Shown: positions 12,101 through 25,395 of the stretch, piece after piece | Layout: every line of letters begins with the position of its first letter | Numbering within the stretch: position 1 is the stretch's first letter | Source of the DNA: Lepiota brunneoincarnata | Taxonomy: Eukaryota; Basidiomycota; Agaricomycetes; Agaricales; Agaricaceae | Assembly (NCBI GenBank): GCA_023014365.1 | Contig: JAEBUN010000050.1 | Location: 1-64,000 of the forward strand | Length of the DNA stretch: 64,000 nt | Reading direction: 5' to 3' | Notes under the pieces: generated by a model | The model's database searches: none | The model's input: the letters and a program-made list of their open reading frames with translations, nothing else | What the model was told of the DNA's origin: nothing | Translations under genes and position numbers: made by a program

Positions 12101-15100
12101 TCGCTCCTCTAGCCCATCTCATGAACCCCCCATCTTAAATGACCATTCCCGCAACACGGCACCCCTACAAGAAGATGGCCTTGCGTGTGCTCTTGCTGAC
12201 TCCCACTCAGAAGCCTTTCCTCTAAGAACGCCCGAGGTCTGATGATTACTCAACCGCTTGGACAGAGGTGTCTCTCAGGCTCCAGCTCTACTCCCATCAT
12301 CCGGCACCTAATCCGTTCCCGAAAAATGGACAGGGGATCCATGGGAGACAGTAAGGGACAGATAGTCTAGTATATAGAACATTCTACGCAACCCCTCACA
12401 CCAGGCCCCTCCCCAGGGAGCAAAAGAGGCTACGAAGTGTATTGCCTCGACCGCCCCAAAGTCCCCTTCCTTCTGAGTAACCAACGCCTTAGAGAGAACA
12501 CCTTAGTACTCAGGTCTCCCTGGGTCACTGTACTCAACATCACGTCGTACGATAAATACCAAGGGGTCCACACTGACACACACACCCATGAGGGTCATGG
12601 TGTGATATCCGGAGTCTTTCCATACTGATGCTCCCATATGACATGCAGTGACCCTTGCATCCCTGTGTTGGAATTAGCGATTCCGGAAAACTGGCGGAAT
12701 GCCAATCACCAGTGTCCTTGACTGCCTCATGGAGGCCATGTTGCAGGTACATACCAGTAGATACCTTGCCTGTTTACCCCTCCTTTCCCTCTCGCTGCCT
12801 CGTTGCCGTTGTCTCTCATGAATATACGCCGTTGTTGCTGCTCACCTCCTTGAGCTGATTTCAACACCCTGTGCCCAGCGACAGTAGGCCCCTGGATAAC
12901 TCCATATAAGCCAGTAAAGGAATTGTCTCAAATTTTCAGCAGCCCCGTCTGGACCTTCCAGGGCCCCCCATCTGGATTTATCTCTGGCCCCGGTCAAAGC
13001 TCTGGTGGTCCGTCCGGATTTCCTGCTGTCCAGCCTCTAAAAATCCAGAAAAATCACCAAAAACTTCCGGGCGTGCAATTAAGCAAAATTGAATGGAGTA
13101 AGGTCGATGTAACACATATAGCACACAAACAGAAACAACCCTAGTAGCTACCCCTAATCTGTCTCTTTCTCCGTGTGCTCAGCAGTAGCAGCTCTTAATC
13201 TGATCAAGACCATGATTTGGTTTCCGGGAAATGCGTAAACTATTTGAATCAATGGAAAAATTCAAGCATGTTGGCCTGCGTCGGCGGTAAGAGAAGAAGT
13301 ATCAGGATGGTGGAAGATGTGAGTAGCAGCACATATTGAGTAACGCGAATGTAATACTACAGTCGCCACTCAGGTATACTTACAGCATGGCCACTAGATG
13401 ACCCGTCCGGTTTATCTCTGGCATGATGGCCGAAAATCTCCGAAGCCTATCCAGATCTCTAGCAAGGCTATCTAGGGGTTATCCGGGGGCTTGCCACAGT
13501 ATGCTCAGCCATTCGGTAATGCTCCTTGGAGACAGGGATGGAATAGACTGGAGCCAGACCCTATCACGGGCCCTCCAACTGCCTACAATAGTTCTTTCAA
13601 TACAGCATGGTTTGAAAATATTTGATACATACATAAGTGGGAAACAGGGGTGCTAAGGGTTACTCCTGTTTATACGCCGTCTGGTATTGAAGACATCGTG
13701 AAATAGACACAGGTAGTGTTGTGATCAAGAAATCCCAACAACGCCAGGCAGATTAGTTGAACGGGACCCGTGCACTATTCCCTCGCGCACAGCACCAGAT
13801 CGCGCACACTTGAACTGACTAGCCGCTTAGTAGAGTCTTCTAGATGGCGATCTCTGATAACGATTAAAGCAGGTTGTCTGAAATTTGACTTGTGTCCACC
13901 TGATACCAGCTGATACCTCGGTGCGAAAAGCGGGTGAAACTCCATCCCCGTTTGCGATTATAAGAAAAACAGTCCAAACTCGATTATCATTCTAGGCAGC
14001 CCTGGCGGTATCAGGTATCAGCACGTTCCCAGGCGCCCACTTGATATTACATATATAAGCCCCTCGCTTTCTGTAGTATCAGTCCACCAAGGAAACCAGC
14101 GGCCCTGACAGCTCTCTTGCGTCTCAAATTCTAGTGTCCCCAGGAGCACTCGACTCGTAGTCGGTGAACAGATTCGTCACTAATCGAAACAATGAAAAAG
14201 GTACAAGTGAACCTTTCATATGTCCATCCATTTATTTTAATTGGTGTCAAGAACGCTTGCAAGACCGGCACTAGAATACCGCCTTCTAACGTAATGAGCG
14301 GAACCCATTCGCAAGTGAAATTGGCGCAAGTGCATCAAAAGCTCAAGAAAAAGGTGGAGGAAAACAGCGCGGCAAAGCGAGTAATTAATGCGTATAATGG
14401 AGTTACCAGTTTTGACAAATCCGTAGAAAAGCAGCGGATGAGCAGCAGCGGGCAACATCCAACGGATCCAGATGATGATGGGTTTCAAGGGTTATTCATT
14501 GTGCAAACAGGAGTGGCCCCCAGTTAAAAAAATTGTATATAGCGGCCGAGGGATATCTTATGCCCGCTGGTTCTCATTGTCGTCAGAAGCTGTGTGTAGC
14601 ATACAGTACTGTTTACAAACGGGACGAGGTGCCATCCTAATCGATCATCGTCACTTTCGATTCCCCCGCCCCCACCCACTTTCGCTTCTGGAGCTTCAGT
14701 TCAACCTATTGCGAAGGTATGGCAATACCCGTATAGCAATTAAAATATGTGGTCAGCATCGGAAGGTTCATTATCACATTGGTAATGGGAAGTCGCCGTT
14801 GCCTCAAGAACAAGACAATACAATAGACAATGCCTTCGGAAGCCAGTAGTGTATTTCCAGCTGTATATCAATCGCCGAGCGGAACCTCATGTGGCTCGAG
14901 TCGTCCGTTTTTGCAACTTATTCCCTCCAGCTTCGGAGGGGTACCAGAACTACCCTTCACAACACGGACAGGGTCTCTTCAAGACAAAGGAGACTTCTGA
15001 GAGGATGGGTTAAGGTGGACGGGTACTATCGTATTCCACATCCAGGAGCACTAGGAATGGTTTAGTTTAGGGGGAGGAGCAATGTGACAGTATACAGGGT

Positions 15101-15299
15101 CAAGAAGTCTCAACCTTGGAGCAGCAATGTCATCGCTACTAGCAGTCTATTAATCGTACACCTAGTCTCCGGGTACACGTATTGTCACAGCCAGTTGCAG
15201 CCTTTGTTTCGCCGCTAATACTTGTTCGCCATCCACACTCCCCATCTATCCATACACATCTTATCCCTTCCGACTCTTGAACCATACCGCATAACTTCT
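12101..15299. other. Gene-poor stretch
   Basis: No supported gene. The best ORF (14192-14527 +, 111 codons, charged, starting MKKVQVNLSYVHPF) has a reasonable start but no recognisable domain and no matching neighbour. An imperfect inverted repeat built on GGTATCAG/CTGATACC lies at about 13898-14025. Confidence 0.45.
13898..14025. repeat. Imperfect inverted repeat (CTGATACC motif), MITE-like
   Basis: ACCTGATACCAGCTGATACC on the left and GGTATCAGGTATCAGC on the right are inverted relative to each other about 100 bp apart. It could be a decayed hairpin element; no target duplication is clear. Confidence 0.35.
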
Positions 15300-16486
15300 C
15301 TTTCACATCAAAAGGTAAATCCCCCCCAGGTACCAACGCTCAAGTACGAAGCATGATAGCCAGCGTTCAATATTCGACGATCGTAAAGAACGGCGCCTAT
15401 GATCAAAGACTTGAAGGGAGGGAAGACATTGTATCCCATCACCATCCAGATCAGGAGACAAAGGACAGAAAGAATCACACTCACGACGACGGCCTCCTCG
15501 CATAGAGTCGGGCGCAAGCTCCTCCTCAACGGAAGGGCATCCGCTAAAAAAACAGTGCTTGACCATAGGTGGCGTCCATTCGGCGAGGTTCTCGAGGCAA
15601 AGGACACGCAAGGTATTCGGCAGGTTGTGAAAGAGAGCCATAACGACACGCTCGACCGTCTCGTCAGAACAACCACAGTGCTGGCGGCCAAAGGCGCTGA
15701 ATTGTAGCCAAGCACTGTGAACTCTCGTGAGCACTTCCATGAGAAGCTTCGCAGATGGGGGGGGAGAATGGCGGGTGATTTGGGAGAATGGACTCCTGGT
15801 GCTTCCTCAGTAGTGGCATTGGTAGATCATAAGTACAACTCGATGAGGATTAGGGGCGTTGGACGAGCATCTTGGTGCAGTTGTCGATAGGGACGAAATG
15901 GAGTTTCAAGCTTGGCTAGTGATGACCAAGGCAATTCGACGTCCCGATCCTCATCGGAGTGACCACGCAAAGCAACATGACGCACGTGCGTGAGGGACAC
16001 AAGCGAGAGTTGGGAAAGAAAACTGGTCGTTGGTCCGAGGTGAGGAAACTGCGCGAGGATGGCGCGTAACCAGCCGCAGTGTGCGGCACTCATCTCAAGG
16101 GTTTGGGCCTTGTGAGTATACTCGGGCTTGCGGAGCGCGCGCTGCGATTTAACCCATGAGTCTTCGTGGGATAAAATGTAAAGAAGATGTTGAAACTGAA
16201 GGGAGGATTTCTAGGATTTTTAAAATGGAATTCAAGGAGGTTATGGAAATTACGCACACGTCGCTGGGCAATGTGAACAGATAACTCAGCCCATAGTTGC
16301 GGTGTTGATCCGACGATCTGACACCAGTATGACGAGACATGACCAAGAGTCAAGACGCGAGTGGTACAATCCTGAATCACCGACCCAGAGGGAGCAGGAT
16401 CCAGGGTGATGAGTTCGAGGGAATGCGCGGCAACGTCTCTGGGTGGAAAGACTCGAGTTGAAGGCGATGGGGTGTTTGGTCTTCAC
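15300..16486 (-). pseudogene. F-box/LRR-type protein, decayed
   Basis: The minus strand encodes pieces typical of large Agaricomycete F-box families: LTLGHVSSYWCQIVGSTPQ followed by LWAELSVHI (usual 'VCRYWRDIALSTPRLWS' region) at about 16270-16350, then AAHCGWLRAIL, LTHVRHVALRG, ERVVMALFHNLPNTL and CLPSLQVFDHRRR towards 15400. The pieces lie in different frames, so several frameshifts or unrecognised introns are needed. A canonical LPxEIL F-box start is not visible. Such proteins bind Skp1 and deliver substrates to SCF ubiquitin ligases, but this copy looks non-functional. A very compact multi-exon gene remains possible. Confidence 0.5.
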
Positions 16487-17510
16487 AATTAGTGTGGTGC
16501 GCTGCGCCCGGAGCTGCTGAATCGGCTTATTGACTCCTTTTCAACGATATGAGTCTCGTCCTGTGTGCCCTGTACTGACATGTCGATGTCAAAGTTAATG
16601 TCATGTGACCATTCATTTCGAAATGTTATTTGTCCAAAAGCGGACCGTTTCCTTTCCCAATCTTCCCCAACAATAAAGCTGAGATCAACTAGTTACCCTC
16701 ACCGTGTACCATGCTCGAGCTTACTTCATAACCTGCGCACCCGGGACTGTACATACGCACGCGGATTGTGCACGGTCAAACCTTCCGCCGGAACCAGAGT
16801 GGGCCTCCTAATTTGGACCTCACACTTACAGATAAACACCCGCAATCACGACCAACGCCATCAGTATCGCTGCCCTTTTATTTTGTTTTATTTATAGGTG
16901 GATTTGCATTACAAAGTAACGGTGGGCCTGACTACCATTACTGGAATCGGACTCCCACTTTGCGTCATGGGCGCGGGGGGAGGGGGACCATGTCAATGAA
17001 CATATTTCTGGTGCTGCGGAGCAAGGCACTGCACATGTGGTTGGAAGGATACACTTACCAGCCCCTTGTCGGTTTCTTTAGCAGAGGGGGGGGGGGGGGA
17101 TAGTTATGCGTATGTGTATGTGGCGAAGGGACCACCTGGTAAGCAGCCCGTAAACACGAGAAATAACCTACACTTGTAAATTTCTCAGGTGGGCTAGTTG
17201 CACTGGAACGACAATGACGACAATGACGACGCCCAACTGATCGGGGGCCCGGATACCCCTTCTATTTCTGGTTTCACCACTACACATATGTTGGGCGCCC
17301 GTCAAGTATACGCAAGAGTGGAGAACGAACGGCACGCACGTCACTACGCCCAGTGGCGCTTGGTACCTCTTGCTGCGGGACCATAAAGCTCAAGTTTAAC
17401 CGCACATAAATCCCTTAGAAACCACACCCGGTCGCGCTAGGCCCTACCTCGAACCAACACCCTCCCCCCCCCCCCCCCCCCCCCCCCCATTCTAACTAAG
17501 TCATCACATA
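16487..17510. other. Intergenic stretch with poly-C tract
   Basis: No gene seen. It contains a G11-12 run near 17088-17099 and a C25 run at 17464-17488, 22 bp upstream of the next start codon. Confidence 0.5.
17464..17488 (+). repeat. Poly-C run (25 C)
   Basis: Uninterrupted C tract just upstream of the start codon at 17511, inside the likely 5' UTR or core promoter of that gene. Confidence 0.9.
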
Positions 17511-18036
17511 ATGTCCCAGCCTGCATCTCGTGCACCATCTCAGGACAGAGTTCCTGGTCCTGCCCCGCAGCGCGAATTCTCCCGGGGCCGTAGTCGATCT
17601 CGCCGCAGCCCGTCTATAGCTAGCGCAATCAGTGACAGTGGATCAGAGGAGGCACCCCAGGCACGAAGCCAAGGACGTCGTAGGCGACGGAACGCTGCTG
17701 GAAAACGACAAGGAGGGGGTTTACCTGCCGTAGATGAAGTTGGGGGTACGGGCAAACAGTTGGCGGGCACCGCAGGAAATCCAGTGAATACGGTTGGTCA
17801 AACTGCAGGTGCTGTCACTGGTGGTGGTGGTGGTGGGGGAGGAGGAGGGGACAAACCGCTCAAGTTACGGCTGGATCTCAATTTGTATGCAGATATCAGA
17901 TTGACGGCCAAAGTCCACGGTGATCTGACGCTCGCCTTGCTGTGAGTATCGTTCAAGCTTTTCCCAGTCCTTCAGTGAAGGGTGCTCAACTGAAATAAGG
18001 CGCTAAATTGGTTGAATTGCGAATAGAATGTGGTGA
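17511..18036 (+). CDS. Small conserved fungal protein, basic N-terminus and KLRLDLNL C-terminal motif
   Basis: Exon 1 (17511-17941) and a 10-nt exon 2 (18027-18036) give 146 residues; the 85-nt intron starts GTGAGT and ends GAATAG. Without splicing the frame stops at the same place, so exon 2 adds only the last residues (MW). The N-terminal half is Ser/Arg-rich (SRGRSRSRRSPS, GRRRRRN), the middle is Gly-rich with a G10 stretch, and the C-terminus has DKPLKLRLDLNLYADIRL then TAKVHGDLTLALL. I recall this C-terminal motif as conserved in many filamentous fungi, with no known function. The Arg-rich part could bind nucleic acid or be a nuclear signal; this is inference. Confidence 0.7.
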
Positions 18037-20149
18037 GCTGTTTCCGCCTTGTATTGTTCATTTAATTTTCGATTGATGGATGGGATATGTCTGGACTACT
18101 TGAAATCGGATTAATGGGCTACAGATTCAAAAACAGGAGTGTCAGCTTCGGTTGGCCTTTCGATGTTAAGAGGACTGGAACGGTGTTTACATATCAATAT
18201 ATCCAATATACATATGTAGAGTATAAACTTCCCGCCCGTTCATTTTGTCGGTTATGTATTTTCATCTCTCTTCTTTCCGTTCTGTCATCTTTCGACCTAC
18301 TATATTGTCTGGTAACTGGAATGGTGCGGACCCCATGCTCGTTAGGACTGCAACTCGTCACAATTCCGATGTGGGCTCCAAGTGTCGGCAGATGTCTCCA
18401 CGCCAATGGGAATTCACCGGTAGAACCCGACATCTTGGCGGGGGTGGAGAGAGAGAGTAAGGGAAGTCTACATGTGTGGCGAACTCGCTGGAGGGGGGAA
18501 TCCCCTCCGAAGCCCAAGAAAAGAGGTAAATAATACCCGCTGAAATATGAGGGCGGTGACCGGTTAAGCTAGCAGCCGCGAGTTGAAATGGCGAGTAAAA
18601 CATTGGTATTGGTCCTGGAGAGAAAACGAAGTAGTATCGGAGAGACAACCCCAGTGAACACAGGTCAAAATCTTTGATTCCGGTTCCTCTAGAATATCAC
18701 TTCTATCGTAGTATTGTTAACAAATCACGCCGCGCCCCTCGCTTGCGTTACTAACAAGCAATACTTTCTGGTGCCCATCGTGCTCGCCAAGCGGAGCGAT
18801 TTCGATCACAGCTCCGTCTCATCAGAATACTACAAGTCCTACCCACATTTTCATCCCCATTTGAGGCCATCTCGATATCGCGGGTTTGACGACTACATTT
18901 GACCAAGTGCCGAAGATGCACCACCGCTGAACGTGTCCGGGCATCGTTGAACACCAGCTAACTTGTCGACACCACCACGGTTTCGACTAGTTCTTCCGTT
19001 ATCTCATGTAGTGGAACTTTCCAACTGGCTACCGATTCATCTACATGGACGATGTGGCAGAGGCGGTATTGGCTGATTCTTGTGCTAACAAGGTTCTGGG
19101 GTGCGCGAAGCCGTGGATGATGGGGGAGGGACAAAGTTCGAATATGTCTGCGCGCCAAGCGCCAATCGTCATCTCCTGTCCAAAGTGTGAGTTTGCAAAG
19201 GCTTGAATGAGATATGCCAGAGATACCAGGTGGAAACATGTGAGACCGAGGGGGTGGTAATCGGGCTGGGTGGGGAGGACGTTCTGGGCCGTGGTTGCAG
19301 GCAGTTCTAGGTTAGAGAGATCAATGGTGCGGAAGGCTGGCGAATTGCAATGTCGGAGTGAAAGGAGGACAGAGATAGCTGGGGATATGAGTCGTAATGC
19401 ATGACCAAACACTCAGGTAGGGGCGCGGTATGGGTGTATCACGATTGGAGCAAGCTCTGATGGGCATTGTGAGGGCTCCTGGTGAAGGGAATGCAGGCAA
19501 GAGCAAGGACGTACGGCGGGGCGACGACAAAAGTGGTTCCGAATGTGGATGTTGGAAAACATGTCTGAGAGTTTAGAGAGCTAGGGGGAGGTCAGCGCGT
19601 ACCTGGACGAGGACGAATGGCCACGTTGTGCTGGCGCCAGGGGCTCATCACAGGCCTTGTGGTTGTTTGCGCCGGAAGAAGACGACGACTATGCTCATCT
19701 CGTTCAGATATGGGGTCTCGAGATAGAGATTGGCGCCGCCATCATCCGGAGATATGGAGAGAAGGAACGTGTATGCATACCAGTGTCGATGAGAGTACGA
19801 GGAGCATAGAGAAGAACGGGTAGCCTCGAAGAGAAGGCTGACGATGGCGAACGGCAGAGTTCACCCCATTCGTGTCACGTGTCTGTCACATCTTCTGCGT
19901 CAAGTGGATCGTCCGTCGCGTTCGCTCTCGATTTTTTTAAATGTGCGTGTTCGATTGTTTACGCGTTATTTAACGCTCATTTTTTTTTTTGCAGAAAAAT
20001 GAGGTGCGGCCTCCCGTGGTACACTTTTTCCCAGCCAACCTCCAGACCAGACAACAGGCAACATCCATAGCGCGACCCTCCTCGCTCCCCGCCTCATATC
20101 TGTAGATGAGATCCTAAAACACGAACACCTCAAATCTCTTCATGAAAAC
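18037..20149. other. Intergenic stretch, possible F-box-like remnant
   Basis: No complete gene. On the minus strand at about 18960-19530 ORFs in adjacent frames (for example CNSPAFRTIDLSNLELPA, SSLCKLTLWTGDDDWR) have a leucine-rich feel like Agaricomycete F-box/LRR proteins, but I cannot chain them. A T10 run lies at 19981-19990. Confidence 0.4.
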
Positions 20150-20560
20150 AGTTCTCCTCACCTGATAGGACTCCAGCAGTACAACGAGCTCGGTATTTTG
20201 GAGGATCTCGGGTATGGTGAGGCTGAGGATACGGGACATGGGATAGCACGCACCCTCAGGGGAAAGAACCAGTGCGTCCTTATGATTCACTCGTTCCTTG
20301 AATTGCTGACCGAGTCATCAACATCAAGCTCAAGCAGACTTCCTATCTCCGGACCACCTTGTCCCCTGAACGAATACCCGAAATCGATGGTGTTACTATG
20401 TCCGTTTTTCTGCTCTCTGCGTGACTCCCCCTTTATACTGTTGGATAGATACCAGCCTCCCAAACCTCGCAAACTGTCAAACTCGGCCAAGGTACAGCAA
20501 GCACGCAAGGAAAAGGCAGACAACACGGTGTCATAGTCATAGCGCTGGCACATTCCTGTA
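20150..20560 (+). repeat. Duplicated segment upstream of carrier pseudogene
   Basis: Similar in order and orientation to 11650-12100. Its last part (from GGCAGACAACACGG at about 20516) also matches 25408 onward. It marks the left part of the duplicated unit; no protein family recognised. Confidence 0.55.
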
Positions 20561-22263
20561 TCATCCTTTTGCCCGTTCCAAATAACCATTTGCAACGGGT
20601 GACAGCCCCGTACCGTTCCCGCCTGATTCCATCCACGAGAACCTCTGAAGCGTGAGGACTGCTCAGATTTAGCTGTTCCAAGCTCCGTGCCCAACTAACT
20701 TGTGTCTCTCCCCGATATCTACTCCGTTCCCGAGGAATCTAAAAGGGTCCTGTGGTGCGGTATATTGCTCAATTTCTTATACCAGACCTCTACGGATAGA
20801 AAAAGTGGAAAAGTGCGTCTCCCTTACTGGCTCCAAACTACCCCCTTCCGTCCAACTAACTGCGGCCGCAGTGAGATCATCTTTTACCGCTACGCAACTC
20901 CGCGAACCCCTAACCTGCGGTGATGGGACGATGCCCCCGACCATACCACTTCTACTTGTCCCCCCGTTTCGGAGTCAAGGTTGTCAGTTTAACCCTTCGC
21001 CGATCTTTATACGGAATCTTGTATAGGACGGGGGACGAATGTTATTTATGCGTCACTGCGCCTCATGCTAGTACGCTTGACATGTCACGATTACAGTTGG
21101 ATTGGGGACAAGGTAAATGGGAAATTGCATTTTCTGATCCGAGAAAGGCCACGCGTGACGGAAAGGGATCGTCTAAGTGCACAAGAACCGTTATGTGAGT
21201 GAGCGTGCTCTTCTAATCAACTCAGCTCGTTTAGACAGGGGGGTGGAATGGGCCACACAGGTCAAACCCATTGCTCCCGTGTAGCGTATAGGCATTCCCT
21301 CGAAGTTCGACCATGCCGTGGGTCTCAACCAACCCAAACCCGTCCATCCCGCCCGTCTCCCCCAACTCGGACTCTCGGTACGCAATCTATTTCCACGCAC
21401 AAACCTGCCACATTAATCCATCTTGCAGCATGAGGGTCGCTTTGGGTTAATTGATCGCCAACTTTGCTGACGCGTCTTTCTTTAGGCCCCTTCCGTCTGT
21501 CTCCTGACGGTTCTGTTTTCGGCCAGCTTCGGCTGGCTTTACCAGGGTGATTGTCCAATGTTGCCACTGTCTATTTGCACTCGTGCGATCGCGAAGGCCT
21601 TCGGCCCTCCATTCCTATCGGACGCGCCGACGCACCCCCGTGAAATTGTAGGCTCTTTTACCGCTTTGTTGAGCGATCATTCTGACCTTACATGAAGCGC
21701 AGCGAGCGATTCTTGGGGTGGGGCATACTTGGGGTGGCTGGGCGGATCGAAGACGACACAACGGTTGTCGATTCTGAGAGGCTGCAATGCAGGTATGTTA
21801 TGTCCGCATGTGTCAAAGTCCCACCCCCGACGCGAGAGTAGGAAAGTTCTCTATCGCAATACCGCTCGAGCTTGTGGGAGCAGGCTGGTTCCAATTCGCC
21901 TCCATCCATTTGTCGACTTGTTGACTCACGCTTCAGCTTCAAGGTGAGACGGGTACATATATAACGGGCCCACGGACGTCGTTGAGCAGGCCGCGAAGGG
22001 AGAAGGCTCACCCGGACCCCACACTGGCATGGAATCCATTTTCGGGCGGCGCATCTGAACATCCCGCCGAGGCAATCAGAGTTGCTGATAGTGCTCATAG
22101 TCATCTATTTCAGAATGGTGGTTACTTTGGTATCGTATTCAGTGTCAAGAGAATCTACCCCAAGGCGGGTGAATACTTGCCTCACTTGCCTCAAGATTCC
22201 TGTTTGCATACACTTGTACAGACTCCCAAGGAACAGCTCCTGAACAATCTTCTTGTTATCACT
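20516..22263 (+). pseudogene. Decayed mitochondrial 2-oxodicarboxylate carrier (ODC1-like), copy 1
   Basis: Short matches to the oxodicarboxylate carrier family lie in order on the plus strand but in different frames: RLSILRGCNAG near 21770, IPLELV near 21865, QNGGYFGIVFSVKRIYPKAG (the family's WNxGYFGxIF block) at 22112-22171, and EQLLNNL at 22230-22250. Frameshifts and stops separate them. The family exchanges 2-oxoadipate/2-oxoglutarate across the inner mitochondrial membrane. The copy is cut at 22263 by the inverted-repeat arm. The direct duplicate is at 25400-27366. Confidence 0.6.
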
Positions 22264-24836
22264 TACTACATGTAATGACAAGGAGAATTTTAACTACCAA
22301 CACATGCATGTACTACTTATTTACACAAGTGGCAAGGCTAAGGATCTCAGTAAGAGATAAGGGGCAAGTGGTGAAGGCGAAATGGGGGACTTACCACAAA
22401 TGAGGCTGAGAGGGAAGAGAAGATTTTAACGTGCTGCTTAGTTTAACCTGCCCCTAGAAGAGGCAGATTGTAAGCCCGACATCCACGTCAAGGAGGCACG
22501 AGGATTGGAGTGAACAGTTGACTCCAACCCTATGTCGGGAGGCCACCAGTGCAGCCTCGCCGGAATGCCCCACCCACAGCCCCAGCCCACTCAGTTACAG
22601 GGGGTGCTATGCACCCACTCTGATGTAGAGGGTCTGCTAGGGTCGGAGGCGGGAGCGATCCCGGGAGGTCGTGATGACGAGGGACATGGCACTGTGAAAC
22701 TTTGTTAGTTCAATCTGCTCTAAGATAAATAATAATATTTACTCACCTTGGTTGCGCTCGCCCCTACGTCTCCACCTCCGCCGGTCCCCGCTCAGGTAAG
22801 GGGGGCTGGGGCGCCCGCCGCTTTTTTGAGGGTGTGGTCACGGGCGGGGGTGGTGCTTGATGCGGTCCTCGGAACCTAGTAAAATCACGGTGAGGCAGAC
22901 CTTGGAGGAAGAACCAAGGTAGAGAAGGCAGGAGAAGGTAGGAGAAGGTAGGAGAAGGTAGGAGAAGGCAGGAGAAGAGAACGAAGGAGGACTGCTGTTT
23001 CCTACCACATTGCTTAGGGTATTTATACGCAAAAGACCAACCTACTCATGGTCCGTGCGCAACGATACTCTACAACGGTCTGCTGTGTCTTTGCCGTTTA
23101 CGAACTGGGGTGATTCTGGATTTAGCCTAATTTCCAGGAAGCGAGATGCCACCCGCAAATAAATTGACACAATTTTTCAACAGCACATCCCGCTTCCCGA
23201 CGTTCGCACACTAACGTTACCCTGCGTCTTGTCGGGTGCTATGGGCAAGGGCTCGCTGCTTATGTTAATCCCCTCTCGCAACGCTTTTCTAACAAAAAGC
23301 ACAAATCTCCTTCGGAAAGAATGGAAAATGTGTGGCAATCAAACATAAAATAGCCGACATGTAAAACCACACACTCTCACAAGGACTTACAACCACGGAC
23401 CCACAACGTAAAATTCTCTAAACCTTACCTACCAACGTCTTACTGGGATGAACGTTGGTAGCGCACGAGGCCTCAGTTACCCCTTCAAGTTAGTACCCTA
23501 CCGGCATCTATATTCAGCGCCAATGACTCGGTAAGGGGAATAAAGCCACAGGCCACCAACATTTTCATTTGGCCACAGAACAGGCGGCAATAAGATGGTG
23601 ATTCGGAGTGAGCTAACGGCCACAGGAAAAATAATACGGCACCACGTGGATTTTCCATAGAATGTTGAGTAAGGAAAAAGCGCTCAGGAGGGCTGTTGGA
23701 CGCCGGGACGTTGCACACCTGGAGCGAAAAGAAGTCGAGAAAAGATCTCTTCGCATCCTCAAGCCGTTGGCTCACCAACTGGCTCTTACGGAAGTTCACA
23801 GCGTGTCCTCTGGCAGAAGAAATCATACACAAAACGGCACCGCCCAGAGAGTATCGTCGGACGACGAGGATGAGATGATATCGACAAAGACAAATAGCTG
23901 ACTGGTGCTGGCGATTGAGGAAGGACAATGAGCAGGATTGGAGGCATGGCAGAAATTACTCGACCCTCGTACCTGCGATAATGGGAGCGTCTCCTTTATT
24001 CCGCTTGTCATCAGCATGACGACGCCCCGTTCCGAGCGGCAGCCCGCGGCGTCTGCCACCGCATTCACTCGGAATTAACCAGATCCCACGCGTCGTGGAT
24101 GACCCATCGATGGATCCTAACCTTTGTGCTGCTTAAAGGACGTTGGCTCGGTGTGTCGTTTGGACCATTGCTGTGACTATATTATCTCTGCGTGCGATGG
24201 CTGTGTTAAAACCTTTCAGTGATCGTTAAGAGACGCGGAATTGTTTGGGGAGAAGCCGAGGAAATCGGTAAAATACATGGCACCCCAACGATATACAATG
24301 TAAGGGTAAACCAAGTGGATGGGTATTCAGTATTTGAGTTCCGCACGGCTATGTCCGCAGCACTCCAAAGGACCAGCTCGGTTATTGCTGCACAACGTAA
24401 TAAAATTTGGTGCGGACCCCAAAGCATTGGTCTCTATCCAGCCGTTTGTCAACCCGAAATTTTTGTCACACTCATCCTACTCATTGAACGGCGCTGGACG
24501 AACTAGACCCTCCGGAAGATCATCGAAAGGAACTTCTAAAATCCTCGCCGCGTCCTTGTGCCATTCCCCATCTTCGAGACCACCACTCACCGCACATCAA
24601 GGACGAAAACGTACTCGTAGACGACAACCTGTCTTTCCGACTTCGGCTTATCTTCGAGACCTGAACAATCTGGAGCCTCGGCGCCGTTGGTACACCCCCT
24701 TTGGGTGGTTCCGGAACGATTGCAACCATCTAGACAGGTGCGGGTTGATCTCTTGAAAGTAGCCACATACGTATTGGGTAACATGATATTTGGGGTGCGC
24801 GATTGCGCGACCCACAGACCACACAGATGCCACCGT
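22264..24836. repeat. Inverted repeat arm, left (about 2.5 kb)
   Basis: This stretch is the reverse complement, diverged, of 27367-29871. Outer edges share CTACATG(T/G)AATGACA and inner edges share GGTGGCAT-like sequence. Matching landmarks include a five-to-six copy 10-bp repeat GGAGAAGGTA (22921-22976), a TATA-like TATTTATA (23020-23027, reading as TATAAATA on the minus strand), and the block AGGGTTGGAGTCAACTG. It contains a partly open minus-strand frame (23485-24068) with FFLTQHSMENPRGAVLFFLW and ADAAGCRSERG that recurs in the other arm. I do not recognise the element; an LTR-type or gene-capturing element is possible. Confidence 0.75.
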
Positions 24837-25395
24837 CAGGTTTTTCCTACCATCCTCCCTGCCTTCGCAATCCGAGGGAGGGAAAATCTCAACAGCAGGC
24901 TCCCAGGTGGCAACCTAAACCCAACGTAGCCCCCGATTATCAAGGCGCGAGGCGGCTACAATAACACCACCCCTCCCTTCCCATTCTCCAACCTGAACTA
25001 CTCGATGCCATCCCTCCCGCCCCGCGGCCCTCATCTTTCCAATGGGTAGTGACCATCACCGCCTGATCATTCCCGACCTTATTCCTCAAATACCCCCCCA
25101 ACAACAACCACACCCCCACCCACCCCACACCTCGTCGAATAATGCCACCAGAGGCTGACCCACCAACACGCGCGTAAGTAACACTATCCACCGTTCACCT
25201 GCTCCTAAATTACTCAACCTAGAATCTGCAAATATTTCACTAATTACCCCGAATAACCGGAAAACCCAGTCCACGAGGTCGGACCGAGACTCTCGAGCAT
25301 TTCCCATAGTCGTTCAGTGCGCCATCCGCGAAGGGGTTTTGATCCGATGCAGACGCGCCAACCCCACCGCCCGGAAGTGGCATGAAGACACCTTC
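24837..25395 (-). pseudogene. Decayed copy of the ABC ATPase 3' half
   Basis: Diverged direct copy of about 30073-30670: 3' flank plus the last coding part of the ABC gene. On the minus strand YLRNKVGNDQAV, FADSRLSNLGAGERWIVLL and GTGFEGVFMPLPGGGVGA match the intact gene but lie in broken frames. It begins exactly where the left inverted-repeat arm ends and runs into carrier copy 2, so duplication and rearrangement joined unrelated pieces. Confidence 0.75.

Noticed and set aside
22921..22976. 10-bp tandem repeat as a CRISPR array
   Set aside because: No spacers, unit only 10 bp, and the genome is eukaryotic; it is a simple tandem repeat inside the repeat arm.
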